A DNA stretch of 64,000 bases from Apostichopus japonicus (Eukaryota; Echinodermata; Holothuroidea; Aspidochirotida; Stichopodidae): positions 24,984,484 to 25,048,483 of the forward strand of contig NC_092564.1 of the NCBI RefSeq assembly GCF_037975245.1. The letters are read 5' to 3'. The stretch's first letter is position 1. Each line of letters begins with the position of its first letter. Under the pieces are notes generated by a model, which worked only from the letters and a program-made list of their open reading frames with translations, did no database searches and was not told the DNA's origin. Below, in pieces: positions 35,397-45,885 of this stretch. The translations under genes and the position numbers were made by a program.

Positions 35397-35448
35397 TGCT
35401 TCCGTTGTTATAACTCCCTGGTGTAATACTACGATGGAAGTGTCCGGG

Positions 35449-35476
35449 CAGGGAGTTGTTCCATAACAACTCCCTG
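35449..35476. repeat. Palindrome made of two element-end motifs head to head
   Basis: CAGGGAGTTGTT, then CCAT, then AACAACTCCCTG: perfect 12-bp arms with a 4-bp spacer. The arm equals the first 12 bases of the left terminus of the element at 34266-35420, so this looks like a solo pair of its ends 28 bp beyond the element. Confidence 0.85.
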
Positions 35477-37338
35477 GTCCGGGTGACGACATGTTGTATA
35501 TGATGACCGAAAATTCAAGGAATTCCCAGTAGACCATTGTCTCCCAAAAATCCGATACTGCATGGACCTTCCCTCATTCACATGGAGAAATCAAAACGCT
35601 GCTGTCAGTGGCGTAACGATTATCGGCTCTGTGGCTCCGGTCCAATGGCCAGATGGAGCTCACCAAAAGCCTAGCTTCATAAAGCTTCTGAACCTGTTAC
35701 TTTCGAATAACGTACTGTGTACACCGATTATTTATTTTTGTTTTTTTAAGTCTGGACCGATAAAACTCCAGGGTATGTCTGCCGCCGCGGTTTTTTTTAT
35801 TTTAGTTTAGCATATCGTCTCTAATCATTTCGCCTTATACCTCTAGCCTGCCCACCCCCCCCCTCCCCCTTCCGACATGAGAGTTGTCTGGATATAGGGC
35901 ACTCCGCGCCAAGCGTATCGCGAATATGTGTCGTATATTATGCAATATAAAAGTGAATAGCAGACATATTTTCCTTGTATTTGAAGCAGCTCTGAAAAGG
36001 AGGCTGTAGTTAGGATCTCAGAAAATGTCATCTCACCCCACCCCCTCCCCCTCCCCCTCATGCCCCCTCCTCTTCACAGCAATAGCTGGATGCATTCATT
36101 CCTTATACTTGGTGTAATACATGATCCGAGGGAAATGCCCTATAGATACATTCTGGAGAAAATCGTTTCCACATGACTGTACTCAGAAATTGATTTCAAA
36201 TGCAACGTCGATTTGTAATCCTTAGTGGTCTAGTTAATGAACACATTACGACATATGTTAAGCCATTGATTTTTAAAACTACCCTGTTGCTTCATACCAG
36301 GTACGTTCTTATATATCTACGTGTCCAATCCGACTTCTCTGTGAAATACTAACAATGTGATTACAAAGACCATGTATCGATTATTCTAATTGTCAGGTTA
36401 TATCGTTTTGTATTGATGACAGTGTAGCAACTTCGATTTTGTGGAAGAGAATAAGGAGGTGGGGTTCTATATTAGGGAGTGAGAACGTATCGTTAAGAAT
36501 AGAACAAAGGAAATTTCCAGTTGCTATGAAGAAAGATACACACTATATACATAATTGAACGGGAAAGTCGGGCTGGACCTCTTTCAGCTTTAGTTGAAGA
36601 AGGAAGAAGAATGGATTGGACTACCCTCAAGATGTCACAGAATTAGCTTCTTCTGTTTTTCCATGTAAGTTACTGAATATTTCCTACATCTATTTCGCAG
36701 TTTCGTGGGATATAAATGTTACCTATTTGAAGTTCTGATTCGTTAATACTTTAATCCTGGAGAGTCGCGAAACAGCGCGCTGTTTTGTACACTATATTCG
36801 AATAAGTGTCCTATTTATTGAACTTATCGATCGCCCTCTCTTCAATCTTAGATACGAAGGCATGTATATATAACAACATGTCAACTTTCTTGAAATGAAA
36901 GTTTGCGGGAAATAGATAACACAAACTTCAATGAGATGGGGGGATATATTAGTTTGATTTCAGAGGACAAAACAGCAGAATTATTTCAAAACATTCCGAA
37001 AAAAATGGATCCCTTGTATATTTCGTACGGGTACCACATATTTTAGTATTTGAATGTTTCTTAAAAAAAAGGGCACTTTCTAATTACATTTTGTTTCTTA
37101 ATTCCTTCAACTTTAATACATTTAATTAGGAAAGGTGGGGGAGGGGGGGTGGGGGGCATGGGTGGCTTCACCGGGTTTCCGCCGCCCCTGACATTAGTAT
37201 ATATGGTTATGACATTAATTAATTAACACAGTAGCAACACACGGTTTCTGCTCCAGTGTATGTTATTCCGAGGAAAGTGACGTCCATATAATCAGTCATG
37301 GAGGGAGATAGCTTGGTATATATAGGTGTGAGAGGAGG

Positions 37339-37551
37339 CAGTGGCGTAGGAAGGTACTTTTGAGTGTGGGGGGGGGCTGAAACTGATGGCCGGCCTGGGG
37401 GAGGGGTCTAAGGGGAGGGGAAATTCCAGAGGGGTGTCCCCCTCCCATTTGGAATTTTTTTTTTGCATTTTCAGGTGGCCCCAGATGCAATTTGGTGCTC
37501 CAAATGAGATTTTTTTCTCATTTGGAAATGAAAAAGGGGTTTTCTGACTTG
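37339..37551. mobile_element. Shorter relative of the hAT-like MITE at 17961-18219, inverted
   Basis: Starts CAGTGGCGTAGGAAGG and follows the minus strand of the 17961-18219 element for about 210 bp (GCTGAA, TGATGGCCGGCC, CAAATGAGATTTTTTTCTCA, TTTTCTGACTTG), then stops about 50 bp short of the other copy's end. It is flanked by AGAGGAGG at 37331-37338 and 37552-37559, extending to TGAGAGGAGG. It ends about 120 bp upstream of ASIC exon A. Confidence 0.7.
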
Positions 37552-37679
37552 AGAGGAGGTATACATTGTTACGTTCTGTCTTCCACACTTTCCAACTTTT
37601 ATGTGCTTCTTTAATTCTATAAAGCCGCAAGTCTATGTCATTCATTATCATATTTGTATTGAATATTCATTTTTCTCAG

Positions 37680-37687
37680 TGACGTCA
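37680..37687. promoter_or_regulatory. Perfect CRE-type palindrome upstream of ASIC exon A
   Basis: TGACGTCA lies 29 bp before the start codon of exon A. An 8-bp palindrome occurs by chance now and then (others are near 31853 and 47939), so only its position makes it notable. Confidence 0.25.
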
Positions 37688-37715
37688 TAGTTTCGAATGG
37701 TCGGCTGTCGTAAAC

Positions 37716-38016
37716 ATGTATCTAACCGTGTGGGCTACCGAGGTAGCAGATATTGCAGGCTTGAAGCATGTATTCGGTAAAGGGTCCAAACTAAGAAGGC
37801 TGATTTGGGCTGTCTTTGTCATCGCATCGACTATCACGTTTGGTTACCAAACTTGGGAACTTACCGTTTACTTCTTTCAATATCATCACGTGACCAAAGT
37901 GGACGTCACTTATTCAGAACACGTCGATTTCCCAGCTCTCACGATTTGCAATTTCAATAAATACAGAGAGACTGCTTGGACTGAAGAAGACATCAAGAAT
38001 GTCGGATATTCCTTAG
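37716..38016 (+). CDS. ASIC-type channel, N-terminal exon A (candidate alternative first exon)
   Basis: ATG at 37716, 100 codons plus one base, donor TTAG|GTAAGT (phase 1). It encodes MYLTVWATEVADIAGLKHVF, a basic turn (GKGSKLRR), TM1 (about residues 31-54), and the post-TM1 signature YHHVTKVD and FPALTICNFNKYR of acid-sensing ion channels in the DEG/ENaC superfamily. The paired His and the Asp correspond to proton-sensing positions H72/H73 and D78 of ASIC1a. The conserved His-Gly gating motif before TM1 reads Ala-Gly here, unlike exons B and C. No matching downstream channel exon is seen before exon B, so this is a first exon spliced to a distant common body, or an orphan copy. The frame is intact. 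Confidence 0.8.
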
Positions 38017-40983
38017 GTAAGTTGGCTAGCTGCATGCATGTTTTTTTGTATCATTTCGTGGGTCAAAGGTCATATTGGGATAAGAGTTGCCATGTATACT
38101 ATTGTGGGGTTGGGGCGGTAGACGGAAGATAAACGTTAGGGATGACTGGGTTGTGTGGCATGTTAGCTGTTCAAGGTTAACCACAATTTAATTCGGCGAT
38201 AACAAATTAAAGCCGTTCTTGTTTGATTAATCTTGATTCTTAGCAAAATCGGTTGTGTAACAACAGTGGAATACGGTTAATGCGTTACTTTGGTAATGGG
38301 AGAATTCCGCTTAGCAAATACCTCGCTGCGCTACCAACACCCCCCCACCCCCACCCCCCCACCCCCATCCCCGTCTCGTCTTCCTTTTTATACTGCATTC
38401 GACAAAAGTAAAGCTAAACCCTAAACATGGAAGTATTACCCCAGACTAGTTTGCCCTGACCATGGAGCTATAATGCCCTGACTAAAGAAGTCCACATTGT
38501 AGTTTCACGCGGACCTGTCCATCGCTTACACCGAGTCGCACGAACAACATTCCACACATACTTTACTATATCAGATTAAACGATCGTATATATACGCAAC
38601 GAACGACAGAGAAATGATCAGCATCAGTTGATTTCATATCTACCACTAATCTAGAATCCATTAAATCTGTTTATTTTGTGTAGACTAGTGTTTATCAATT
38701 GAGTAAAGATATACCTATAGTTGTATACATTACACAATGAAATGGCTGATTGCATGTCCAAGGCTATATACAGGGTTAATGTAGCCTGAATGGGAGAAAC
38801 AGGTTCACTAATTAACAATGGATGGGCACTTAAACATGACAACTATTGATAAGATTGTTTATAATCTTCGGGGAGGTCAACGGGCCAATTTGGCTTATGA
38901 CTATTGACTATGGGCACTTAAAATCACTTAACTAAAATTAAGGGTTATATGTACATGTGAGAAATAGGTTCACTAATTAACAATTTACAAACAAAGATTT
39001 AATAAAGGGCGACCCGTCGGGGAGAATTCTTCATATACAGCAGGAGTTCAAGAAATAAACTAATCTACGTGTTCTTCTTTGAAATATACTAAACCTCTGG
39101 AATGCTTTATTTTAGTAAGGCTTAAGACGACGTCGGCTCTTCGGCGCATGACGTAATGTTTTTAAATGTTCTTCAAAACATATAAAATGGTAAATAAATA
39201 CAACCCGGGCTAATATTAATCTCTATAACGGTCTAAAAAATAGGCTATAAAATTTAACTTTTCGTGTCTAAACAATGGACGGGGATTCGTCTTCGTGTAG
39301 CGGCAGTAGCGAGTTCCATCTCATTTAAAATGGGTAAACTCATTTGTCCCACAAAATATCAATATCAAAATACATCAAGGCAGATTTGTTAAAAGCAACT
39401 ATCAATGATTAAATAATTGGGTTATCTATAGTTAATAAGGAGAAAGCACTAGATGTATAGATATTCTTGTTTGCCCCTCAATCATGTGCATGGTTAAGTC
39501 GATGTCTTCCCTCTCTTAAATATATGTATTGTATGTATGTATTTTAGATCCTCCTGCAAGCAGGAACTCGCGAAGAAGCCTCATTGGCTCATCAAAGCCG
39601 CAAGCTGACCGAAGTCAGTCTCTTACATTCATATTTAACGTCCATGATTATACGAATTGTCAGTTGTCAACAACTCTGTAACTGGACAACATACATTAAT
39701 CTTGGAGTGACTCGAACCGGGGACCTTATGATTGGAAGGCACCGGCGTTGACCACTGAGCTAACACTCCACGGTGTAAATTATCAATACCCCTACTTAAA
39801 ATTGTTGGCGCTCCACCAGCACAGGATTAATACCTACGGGATGTGGCGGTAATGGTAATAGTGGGCGTTATTAATCCTCCAAGTAATGCATATAAATTAT
39901 GGCAAAATTTTAGCACATTAAAATTCGGCCAATCGATATGACCTCTCTATACGTCATGTCCACGTATATCCGGTGTCCTTTGTTGTTTACTTTACTGAGT
40001 GGTATCTGGTGTTTAAACCAAGTCTTTCAAAGTATAAGCCTAAAGTTAACAAGCGGAAACAAAAGTAAACATGCGTTATATATGCGTTATATTCATGCAA
40101 GAACTCGCATGTACGCACCGCATCAAGTCTTACCTCACCAATTATTACTCATCAACACACCAGTTACCCAAACGAAATTAGTCGATGCATGAACGAAGAT
40201 GGAACTCTGTTAAGAGCACAAAAAAAAAGACGCTTTGGGATCCTTGTTCAGTATACACTTAGTTACTTGATTTTACGCGCAAGTTTCAGTTAATCATTCA
40301 TGGACTACCACTAGTACTATACAGGTGTTGAGTTTAGTGAAATATTAATTTTATAATGTGAAGATGAAATTTTGTTGACAAAGAAGACATATATTCCATA
40401 GCCATCATCTGACTATAACGTGATTATATTTGTATGGATATCTGTGGTGTTTCAAACTATTTGGTGTATGTGTGCATGGGAATAACTGCATGTTATTGGT
40501 TGTCTAAGTTACAGTGCGGAGATTCAGTGAAACAGTTTGCCAGGTGTCATGTAGTAGCCGAGGCTTAAACCGAGAAAAAAACAAAACGGAGAGCGATTCT
40601 ATTGGAGCGAGATATTATTTTGGTATTTAATCATTGCATTTGACTGATTCACGTGATATCTCCAAAAACCAGAGGAACGGTATACGGCCCGGCGATTTGT
40701 GTCGCCAAATTATTTGGTAAACATTTGAGATTAGTTTATTTAAATTGTGCGTATAGCTTATGCGTGAAAACATGCAACAGGTATCGATAACAAAGAACGT
40801 TCAATGTGTTTGGAGAATCCATTAACTACTGTTTAAAGACACATAGTATACGATTTTACAAACAACAGCAACATTGTGTCACAACTGAGAAAAGGTCTAA
40901 CACATTACATTCAAAGTCGTTGCAAATTCGGAAAGATTCGAAATCGTTATTTTTATATAATAAACAATAAAAGAGGCAACGTG
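38017..40983. other. Non-coding DNA between ASIC exons A and B
   Basis: No second ASIC exon (extracellular domain) was found in any frame. Contains a C-run at 38339-38370 and a tRNA-like sequence at 39703-39770. If A, B and C are alternative first exons this is intron for transcripts from A and promoter territory for B. Confidence 0.5.
39703..39770 (-). tRNA. tRNA-Gly(TCC)-like sequence, probably a pseudogene or SINE head
   Basis: On the minus strand a perfect 7-bp acceptor stem (TGGAGTG with CACTCCA) encloses TTAGCTCAGTGGTCAA (box A), CCTTCCAATC (anticodon loop with TCC) and GGTTCGAGT (box B). The D-stem and anticodon stem are weak and the total is only 68 nt, so function is doubtful. It is the most tRNA-like sequence in the window. 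Confidence 0.45.
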
Positions 40984-41284
40984 ATGTATTTGAAGGAATG
41001 GGCAACACACACCTCAGACCTTCACGGCATTAAACACGTATTTCGTAAAGGATCCCGGCTACGAAGGAGCCTATGGTTAGCTATCTGTATAGCATCATTA
41101 TCTGTCTTTCTCGTACAATCGACTTTCATCCTGTTAAACTATTTCCAAAGACACCATACCACCAAGCTTGATATCACTTCATCGGGCCATTTGGAATTCC
41201 CAGGGCTAACTGTTTGTAACTTTAACAAATACAGAGAATCGGCGTTTACTTTAGAAGATATTCAGCAGGTCGGGTATCACCTTG
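40984..41284 (+). CDS. ASIC-type channel, N-terminal exon B (candidate alternative first exon)
   Basis: ATG at 40984, exactly 301 nt as in exon A, donor CTTG|GTATGT in phase 1. The frame opens further upstream only through a GTG at 40876, so the ATG aligned with that of exon A is chosen. It encodes MYLKEWATHTSDLHGIKHVF with the His-Gly motif, RKGSRLRR, TM1, then RHHTTKLD and FPGLTVCNFNKYR. About 50-55% identical to exon A by eye. As with A, no channel body exons follow before exon C. Family knowledge: this segment forms the intracellular N-terminus, the first membrane helix and the first palm strand of a trimeric, proton-gated sodium channel. Confidence 0.78.
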
Positions 41285-41686
41285 GTATGTTTATTTTGTG
41301 TATATATCATTGCTATAGTGAGATTGTTAAAGGATCACCCTATCCCCCTTCCCATTATCTCACCCCCTTATTGATCCCACATGCATACCCCACCCCCTCC
41401 CCTCCCCACCCACCACGACACCACTGTGCAGTATATTATTTGTTGTGAGTTAAAAGCATACTGCATTACATAGAATAAATCAGCATTTACTGAAGAAGTT
41501 TCATCTAGGCATGTTACTTTAGAATGGTTTTTGAACGACCTTCCCCTCCCACCCCCCCCCCCACTTTATCTCTTTGAGGATATAACATCTTCCGAGTCAC
41601 TTGAAATTAGCGACCCGTGTCACGATTCGTTAGAATACAGATATAGGCGAATGGAAGTAACGATAACTAGCCTACATCCAGTTTAG

Positions 41687-41716
41687 CAAAAATCGAAGCC
41701 TGGGCTTCGATTTTTG
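41687..41716. repeat. Perfect 14-bp palindrome with 2-nt spacer
   Basis: CAAAAATCGAAGCC, TG, GGCTTCGATTTTTG. Too tight a loop for an RNA hairpin as drawn, but it could open by two pairs. It could be a cruciform site or an end of a decayed element. Confidence 0.8.
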
Positions 41717-41929
41717 TGACAGTTCGACCTAGCACGACACCACGATTGTATGACAATACTTTTATCGGTGGTTTGTTTGTATTTAGCTTTCGTTTGTTTG
41801 TACATAGCTTTCGTGGTTTGTTTGTACATAGCTTTCAATCCGTTGTATGAAGCCATATAAGGCCTACGTATCAAAAACGGAGAAGATCTATGCATGTAAC
41901 CTCAGCTCTATATCACCTTCACTAGCTTT

Positions 41930-42275
41930 CAATTCAACAAAGAGAGACTACTACAAAATTCTTTTGCAAACTTGGAAGGCCCTTCATGGGAAAACAGCTC
42001 AATATCTGTGTAATCCCATCTCCTCTTACAATTCATTGCTCTCAACATGATAATCTCCATTCTGAGCCTCGCTTTAAATTCAATCGATACGGTAGTGGTA
42101 CATTGTCTAAAATTGATCCTCGTTATATAATTCCAATGATGACCCATTAATTCAGACATTGTCACTCACTGAACAGGTTCAAGAAACAGGTTCAAACCTT
42201 TCTCTTTCAAGGCGCCTTTGAAGTGTTCCACGATTTATCAGCGCTATATAAATACTGATTGATTGATTGATCGAT
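41930..42275 (+). mobile_element. 3' end of a CR1/L2-type non-LTR retrotransposon (degenerate)
   Basis: The plus-strand frame KRDYYKILLQTWKALHGKTA then QYLCNPISSY matches the C-terminal reverse-transcriptase segment typically read as KLLLLTFKALHGLAPQYL. After a frame break, FKFNRYG and SLNRFKKQVQTFLFQGAF match the terminal RT segment. The copy ends GCGCTATATAAATACTGATTGATTGATTGA, here split at 42240-42275, a typical LINE 3' tail with tetranucleotide repeats. 5'-truncated and frameshifted, so inactive. Confidence 0.75.
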
Positions 42276-43004
42276 TGTCAGATGCTAAATGCATGTACAG
42301 TATATTATGTACGCACGGTGCATGGGTATACAGGCCTCGCTATATAGTAATGCTAATAACGGTACTTGTTCAATGTTAATGGTAAATGGTCAGTGGCATC
42401 GGTAACAAAAAGACGGATGTGAAGGAACCCAGGGGGTCATACCGATGAGTCTGGCCAAGACATCCTTCCCTGCCACCCCCACCCCTCCTCCAACTCATCC
42501 TTCAGAAAAAAAAAAGGGCACTGAAAAAAAGTTAATTTGCCTGCTGACGTAAACTGTTCATCTGGCTACAATAACAAACACTTTTCCCCTACTTTCTTCT
42601 CCCGACCCCCTCGTTCCCTACACATTCTCCAATATGTTATTAACTGCGTTACCTAACTTTAAAATTGCGATGACTGCAACAACAAAGCTACGCCACTTCA
42701 AATATGTTCGAAACAATATCGATTCTAAATTTCAAACATTGCTAACTTATTATTTTTGACATATTTATAGGGAATGTTTGACATTTCGATTGATCGATCT
42801 AAAGGAAAGTCAATAATTTCATTTAAATTTTAATTTAATTACTTAGTATGCTCTCTAAATAGTATATATAGAACTTTAAAAAAATCGGTAATCGGAGTTG
42901 ACATAATCGACCTGTGAAAGATGTCTATATTGATTTCTGAAAAGAACTATATATATGGTATGTTGTAATTTCGTGTAGTACGTTATTAAAAACGCACAGA
43001 CAGA

Positions 43005-43045
43005 CGAATGGACGGTCAGATCGACCGACCGACCGACAGAGGAGT
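43005..43045. repeat. (GACC)n microsatellite
   Basis: GACAGACGAATGGACGGTCA followed by four GACC repeats. Confidence 0.7.
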
Positions 43046-43074
43046 ACCGAAGTTATGTGTGTGTGTATGAGCAG

Positions 43075-43240
43075 CAGGGCCGGATTTAGCTTGTGGGGGG
43101 AGGGGCGGACCAAAATAGTTTGGGGCCCTTTTAGGCCCACTATCTAAGTGGAGCGCCACCATAGGTTGGCGCGTAGGGTGCACGAACATTTTGGCAGAAA
43201 ATGCTTCTCAGATCGCTGGAAATGGCACTTCCCATGCCTT
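43075..43240. mobile_element. One end of a hAT-like element related to the one at 45894-47839
   Basis: Begins CAGGGCCGGATTTAGC, then a G-run, then the inverted form of the subterminal unit found inside the 45894-47839 element: ACTATCTAAGTGGAGCGCCA, GGTTGGCGCGTA, GGAAATGGCACTTCCCATGC. No opposite terminus was located. Confidence 0.55.
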
Positions 43241-44344
43241 ATAAGTTGCATCTAAACATTAGTTTACATTTGTTACAACAAACCCACCTCTGAAAGCGGC
43301 TTTTAATCTAACAGACATGACCTTCTATTTGATGTTCTGCTTGGTAATTTATCAGAATGTGATATTGTTGTCTATGAGGAAACCACAGCGCGTTTATCTG
43401 ATTATATATTAGGCTCTTCAGTAAAGTCTAGTTGTATCGATTGTATACACGTTCTTATTATCATGTTTTCACATATATGCATCACTAATTTGAAAGTTAA
43501 GAAAGAGAGTTTGTTCAGACTTCATTGAAATATCACTATATCAATAAGTCTCCTGTGATCATAATTATATACACCGTTATTTTCAGCGACGTTATCCTCC
43601 CCTTTACTCCCCTTCCCTTCCCCTACCATTCCCTCCCCTCCCCCTCCCCCCGTCACGTAGTCTTCACGCTGGTAAGATAATCCTCTTCTTCTATACCTGC
43701 TCCTCCCCTACCTCAGTCATTCCTAGTATACTGTCTGTTTTATCAAGAACTCCCCATCCACCCCCCCCCCATCCACCCGCCCCCACGCTACCATTCCTGC
43801 CGTCCATTGTGTCGCACCATGTGGTTTAGATTTAGGTCATGGAGGAAGAGAGTTCACTTCCAAGGCTGTTTATGCAATTATCTTCCTACATCATGCATGT
43901 TGTCATGTGAGCCAATTCGACTTACATTGTTCTTATTAGCGCTATATATATAGTTAAGTCTATTTGTTTTAAGAAGTTGCCTATGTGTATTTAATCGCTA
44001 GTTCTGAAACGATATTGTTAGCACAGTCCCACGGACAAGTACATAGAAAAATCCATATACTCTTGAATAGGCGACTCTGATATGACGTAATCCAGCAATG
44101 GTTTGTTATAACATGAATACACGACATGATGTTATGTAAATATATATATGTAAAGCCATTGACTAGAAAATCGTTTATTTAACAGGAAAAAACAAACAGC
44201 AAAACTATACAGAGAGCATGTTCCCAAATGCGAAGGATAAATCAATTTTTTAGTTTGATTATTTCTTACACTTAAAAGTTAGTAGCAAATATTAGTTCTT
44301 AATGATCGCATATCGAACCGAATAACCTTGATATATCGACGTTA

Positions 44345-45470
44345 TATGTATGCTGGATATAGTACTTTACGTCGGAGTGTCACATGTCACGAGATTCAGT
44401 CACAACATATAGTGCTTTACATGAGCGTTGCATATCACGTGATGTCAGTCACATCATGTAGTGCTTTACATCGGAGTGTCACATATCACGTGGTTTCAGT
44501 CACATCATGTAGTACTTTACATCGGAATGTCGCATATTCCCCTATTCCAGTCACATTATATAGTATTTTATATCGGAGTGTCGTATATCCCGTGAGTTCA
44601 GTCGCATCATGTAGTACTTTACATCGGAATGTCGCATATCACCTGATTTCAGTCACATCATATAGTACTTTACATCGGAATGTCGCATACACGTGAGTTC
44701 AGTCGCATCATGTAGTACTTTACATGGAAATGTCGCACATCACGTGATTTCAGTCACATCATATAGTACTTTACATCGGAGTGTCACATATCACGTGGTT
44801 TCAGTCACATTATATAGTATTTTACATCGGAATGTCGCATATCACTTTATTCCGGTCACATTATATAGTATTTTATATCGGAGTGTCGCATATCACTTGA
44901 TTTTAGTCACATCATAATAGTACTTTAAATCGGAGTGTCGCATTTCACGTGATTTTAGTCACATTACATAGTACTTTACATCGGAGTGTCGCATATCACA
45001 TGATTTCAGTCACATCATGTAGTACTTTACATCGGAGTGTCACATATTACGTGATTTCAGTCACATCATATGACATTTCACATCGGAGTGTCACATATCA
45101 CGTGATTTCAGTCACATCATATGACATTCCACATCGGAGTGTCACATATCACGTGGTTTCAGTCATATAGTACTTTACATCGGAGTCTCACATATCACGT
45201 GGTTTCAGTCACATATAGTACTTTACATCGGAGTGTCATATATCACGTGATTTCAGTCACATCATATGACATTTCACATCGGAGTGTCACATATCACGTG
45301 GTTTCAGTCACATCATATAGTACTTTACATCGGAGTGTCACATATCACGTGGTTTCAGTCACATCATATTGTACTTTACATCGGAATGTCACGTGATTTC
45401 AGTCACATCATATAGTAATTTACATGCATGGGAATGTCACATATCACCTGATTTCAGTCACACCATATCA
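44345..45470. repeat. 51-bp satellite array, about 22 copies
   Basis: The unit is about 51 bp: TAGTACTTTACATCGGAGTG, TCACATATCACGTG and (A/G)TTTCAGTCACATCATA. Units contain the palindrome CACGTG in most copies. Because 51 is divisible by 3, frames of STLHRSVTYHVVSV type remain open for hundreds of bases; they are not genes. It lies in the intron between ASIC exons B and C. Confidence 0.95.
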
Positions 45471-45885
45471 GGGCTGGCTGAGAAATACCGATGAGGGTAT
45501 TACCGCCCGGTTTTCCTTGTCCTGGAAATATCCATATAGGTGGGAAAAACTGGGAAATATTGGAAAATATTAAACATTTGAATAGTTTTCATTTTGTCAA
45601 CTTGTTTGGTCATGCAAAAGTGTTAAAACAGCAACTTAAAACCAAGCAACAGAGTTAGTTCAAACTTGTAGGTCCTATTTGTACAGTACAATCATGTAAA
45701 AACAATACTGAACTTGACATGTTTCGATTAAAATTTGACAACTATTCAACTTTTTCTCCAACTATTTTGCATGGAAACAATTGACCGTAGTCAACGCTGC
45801 AGATTATGCAACGTGGATGAACATTTGAATATTTAGAGTATGCAAAGATATGCAGCGTGCTCAAAAAGTTCTAGTTGCAAGTTCT

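Larger units (their letters stand above)
34259..35427. mobile_element. Complete non-autonomous TIR element with internal 22-bp arrays and 7-bp TSD
   Basis: The element proper is 34266-35420. Its ends are CAGGGAGTTGTTA at left and TAACTCCCTG at right, flanked by identical GTGTAAT at 34259-34265 and 35421-35427. Subterminally each end carries CACTTCGCCCAACAACC, then CATTTCGCCCAACTGCC, then an array of 22-bp units with TTTCGCCCAACC core: about seven units at left, about five inverted at right. The middle (34560-35220) has repeated CGTTAACAATTCCCGAACG phrases and no coding capacity. CAGGG termini suggest hAT; the 7-bp rather than 8-bp duplication leaves this open. Confidence 0.85.
41285..43070. 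other. Non-coding DNA with LINE relic downstream of ASIC exon B
   Basis: Contains C-rich runs (41340-41420, 41545-41560), a perfect palindrome at 41687-41716, a roughly 24-bp triplication (TTTGTTTGTACATAGCTTTC) at about 41765-41838 and the LINE 3' end at 41930-42275. No further ASIC exon was seen. Confidence 0.5.

Noticed and set aside
34245-35537. SFRPTS-type open frames
   Set aside because: Translations of the 22-bp arrays inside a transposable element.
35604-35640. CAGTGGCGTAACG as the start of another hAT-like element
   Set aside because: No matching inverted terminus or target duplication was found nearby.
40876-40983. N-terminal extension of ASIC exon B from a GTG
   Set aside because: Not a normal eukaryotic start; the ATG at 40984 aligns with exon A's start and gives an identical exon length.
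44328-45396. Four long plus-strand open frames (STLHRSVTYHVVSV type)
   Set aside because: They are produced by the 51-bp repeat (17 codons per unit); no start, splice or domain evidence.
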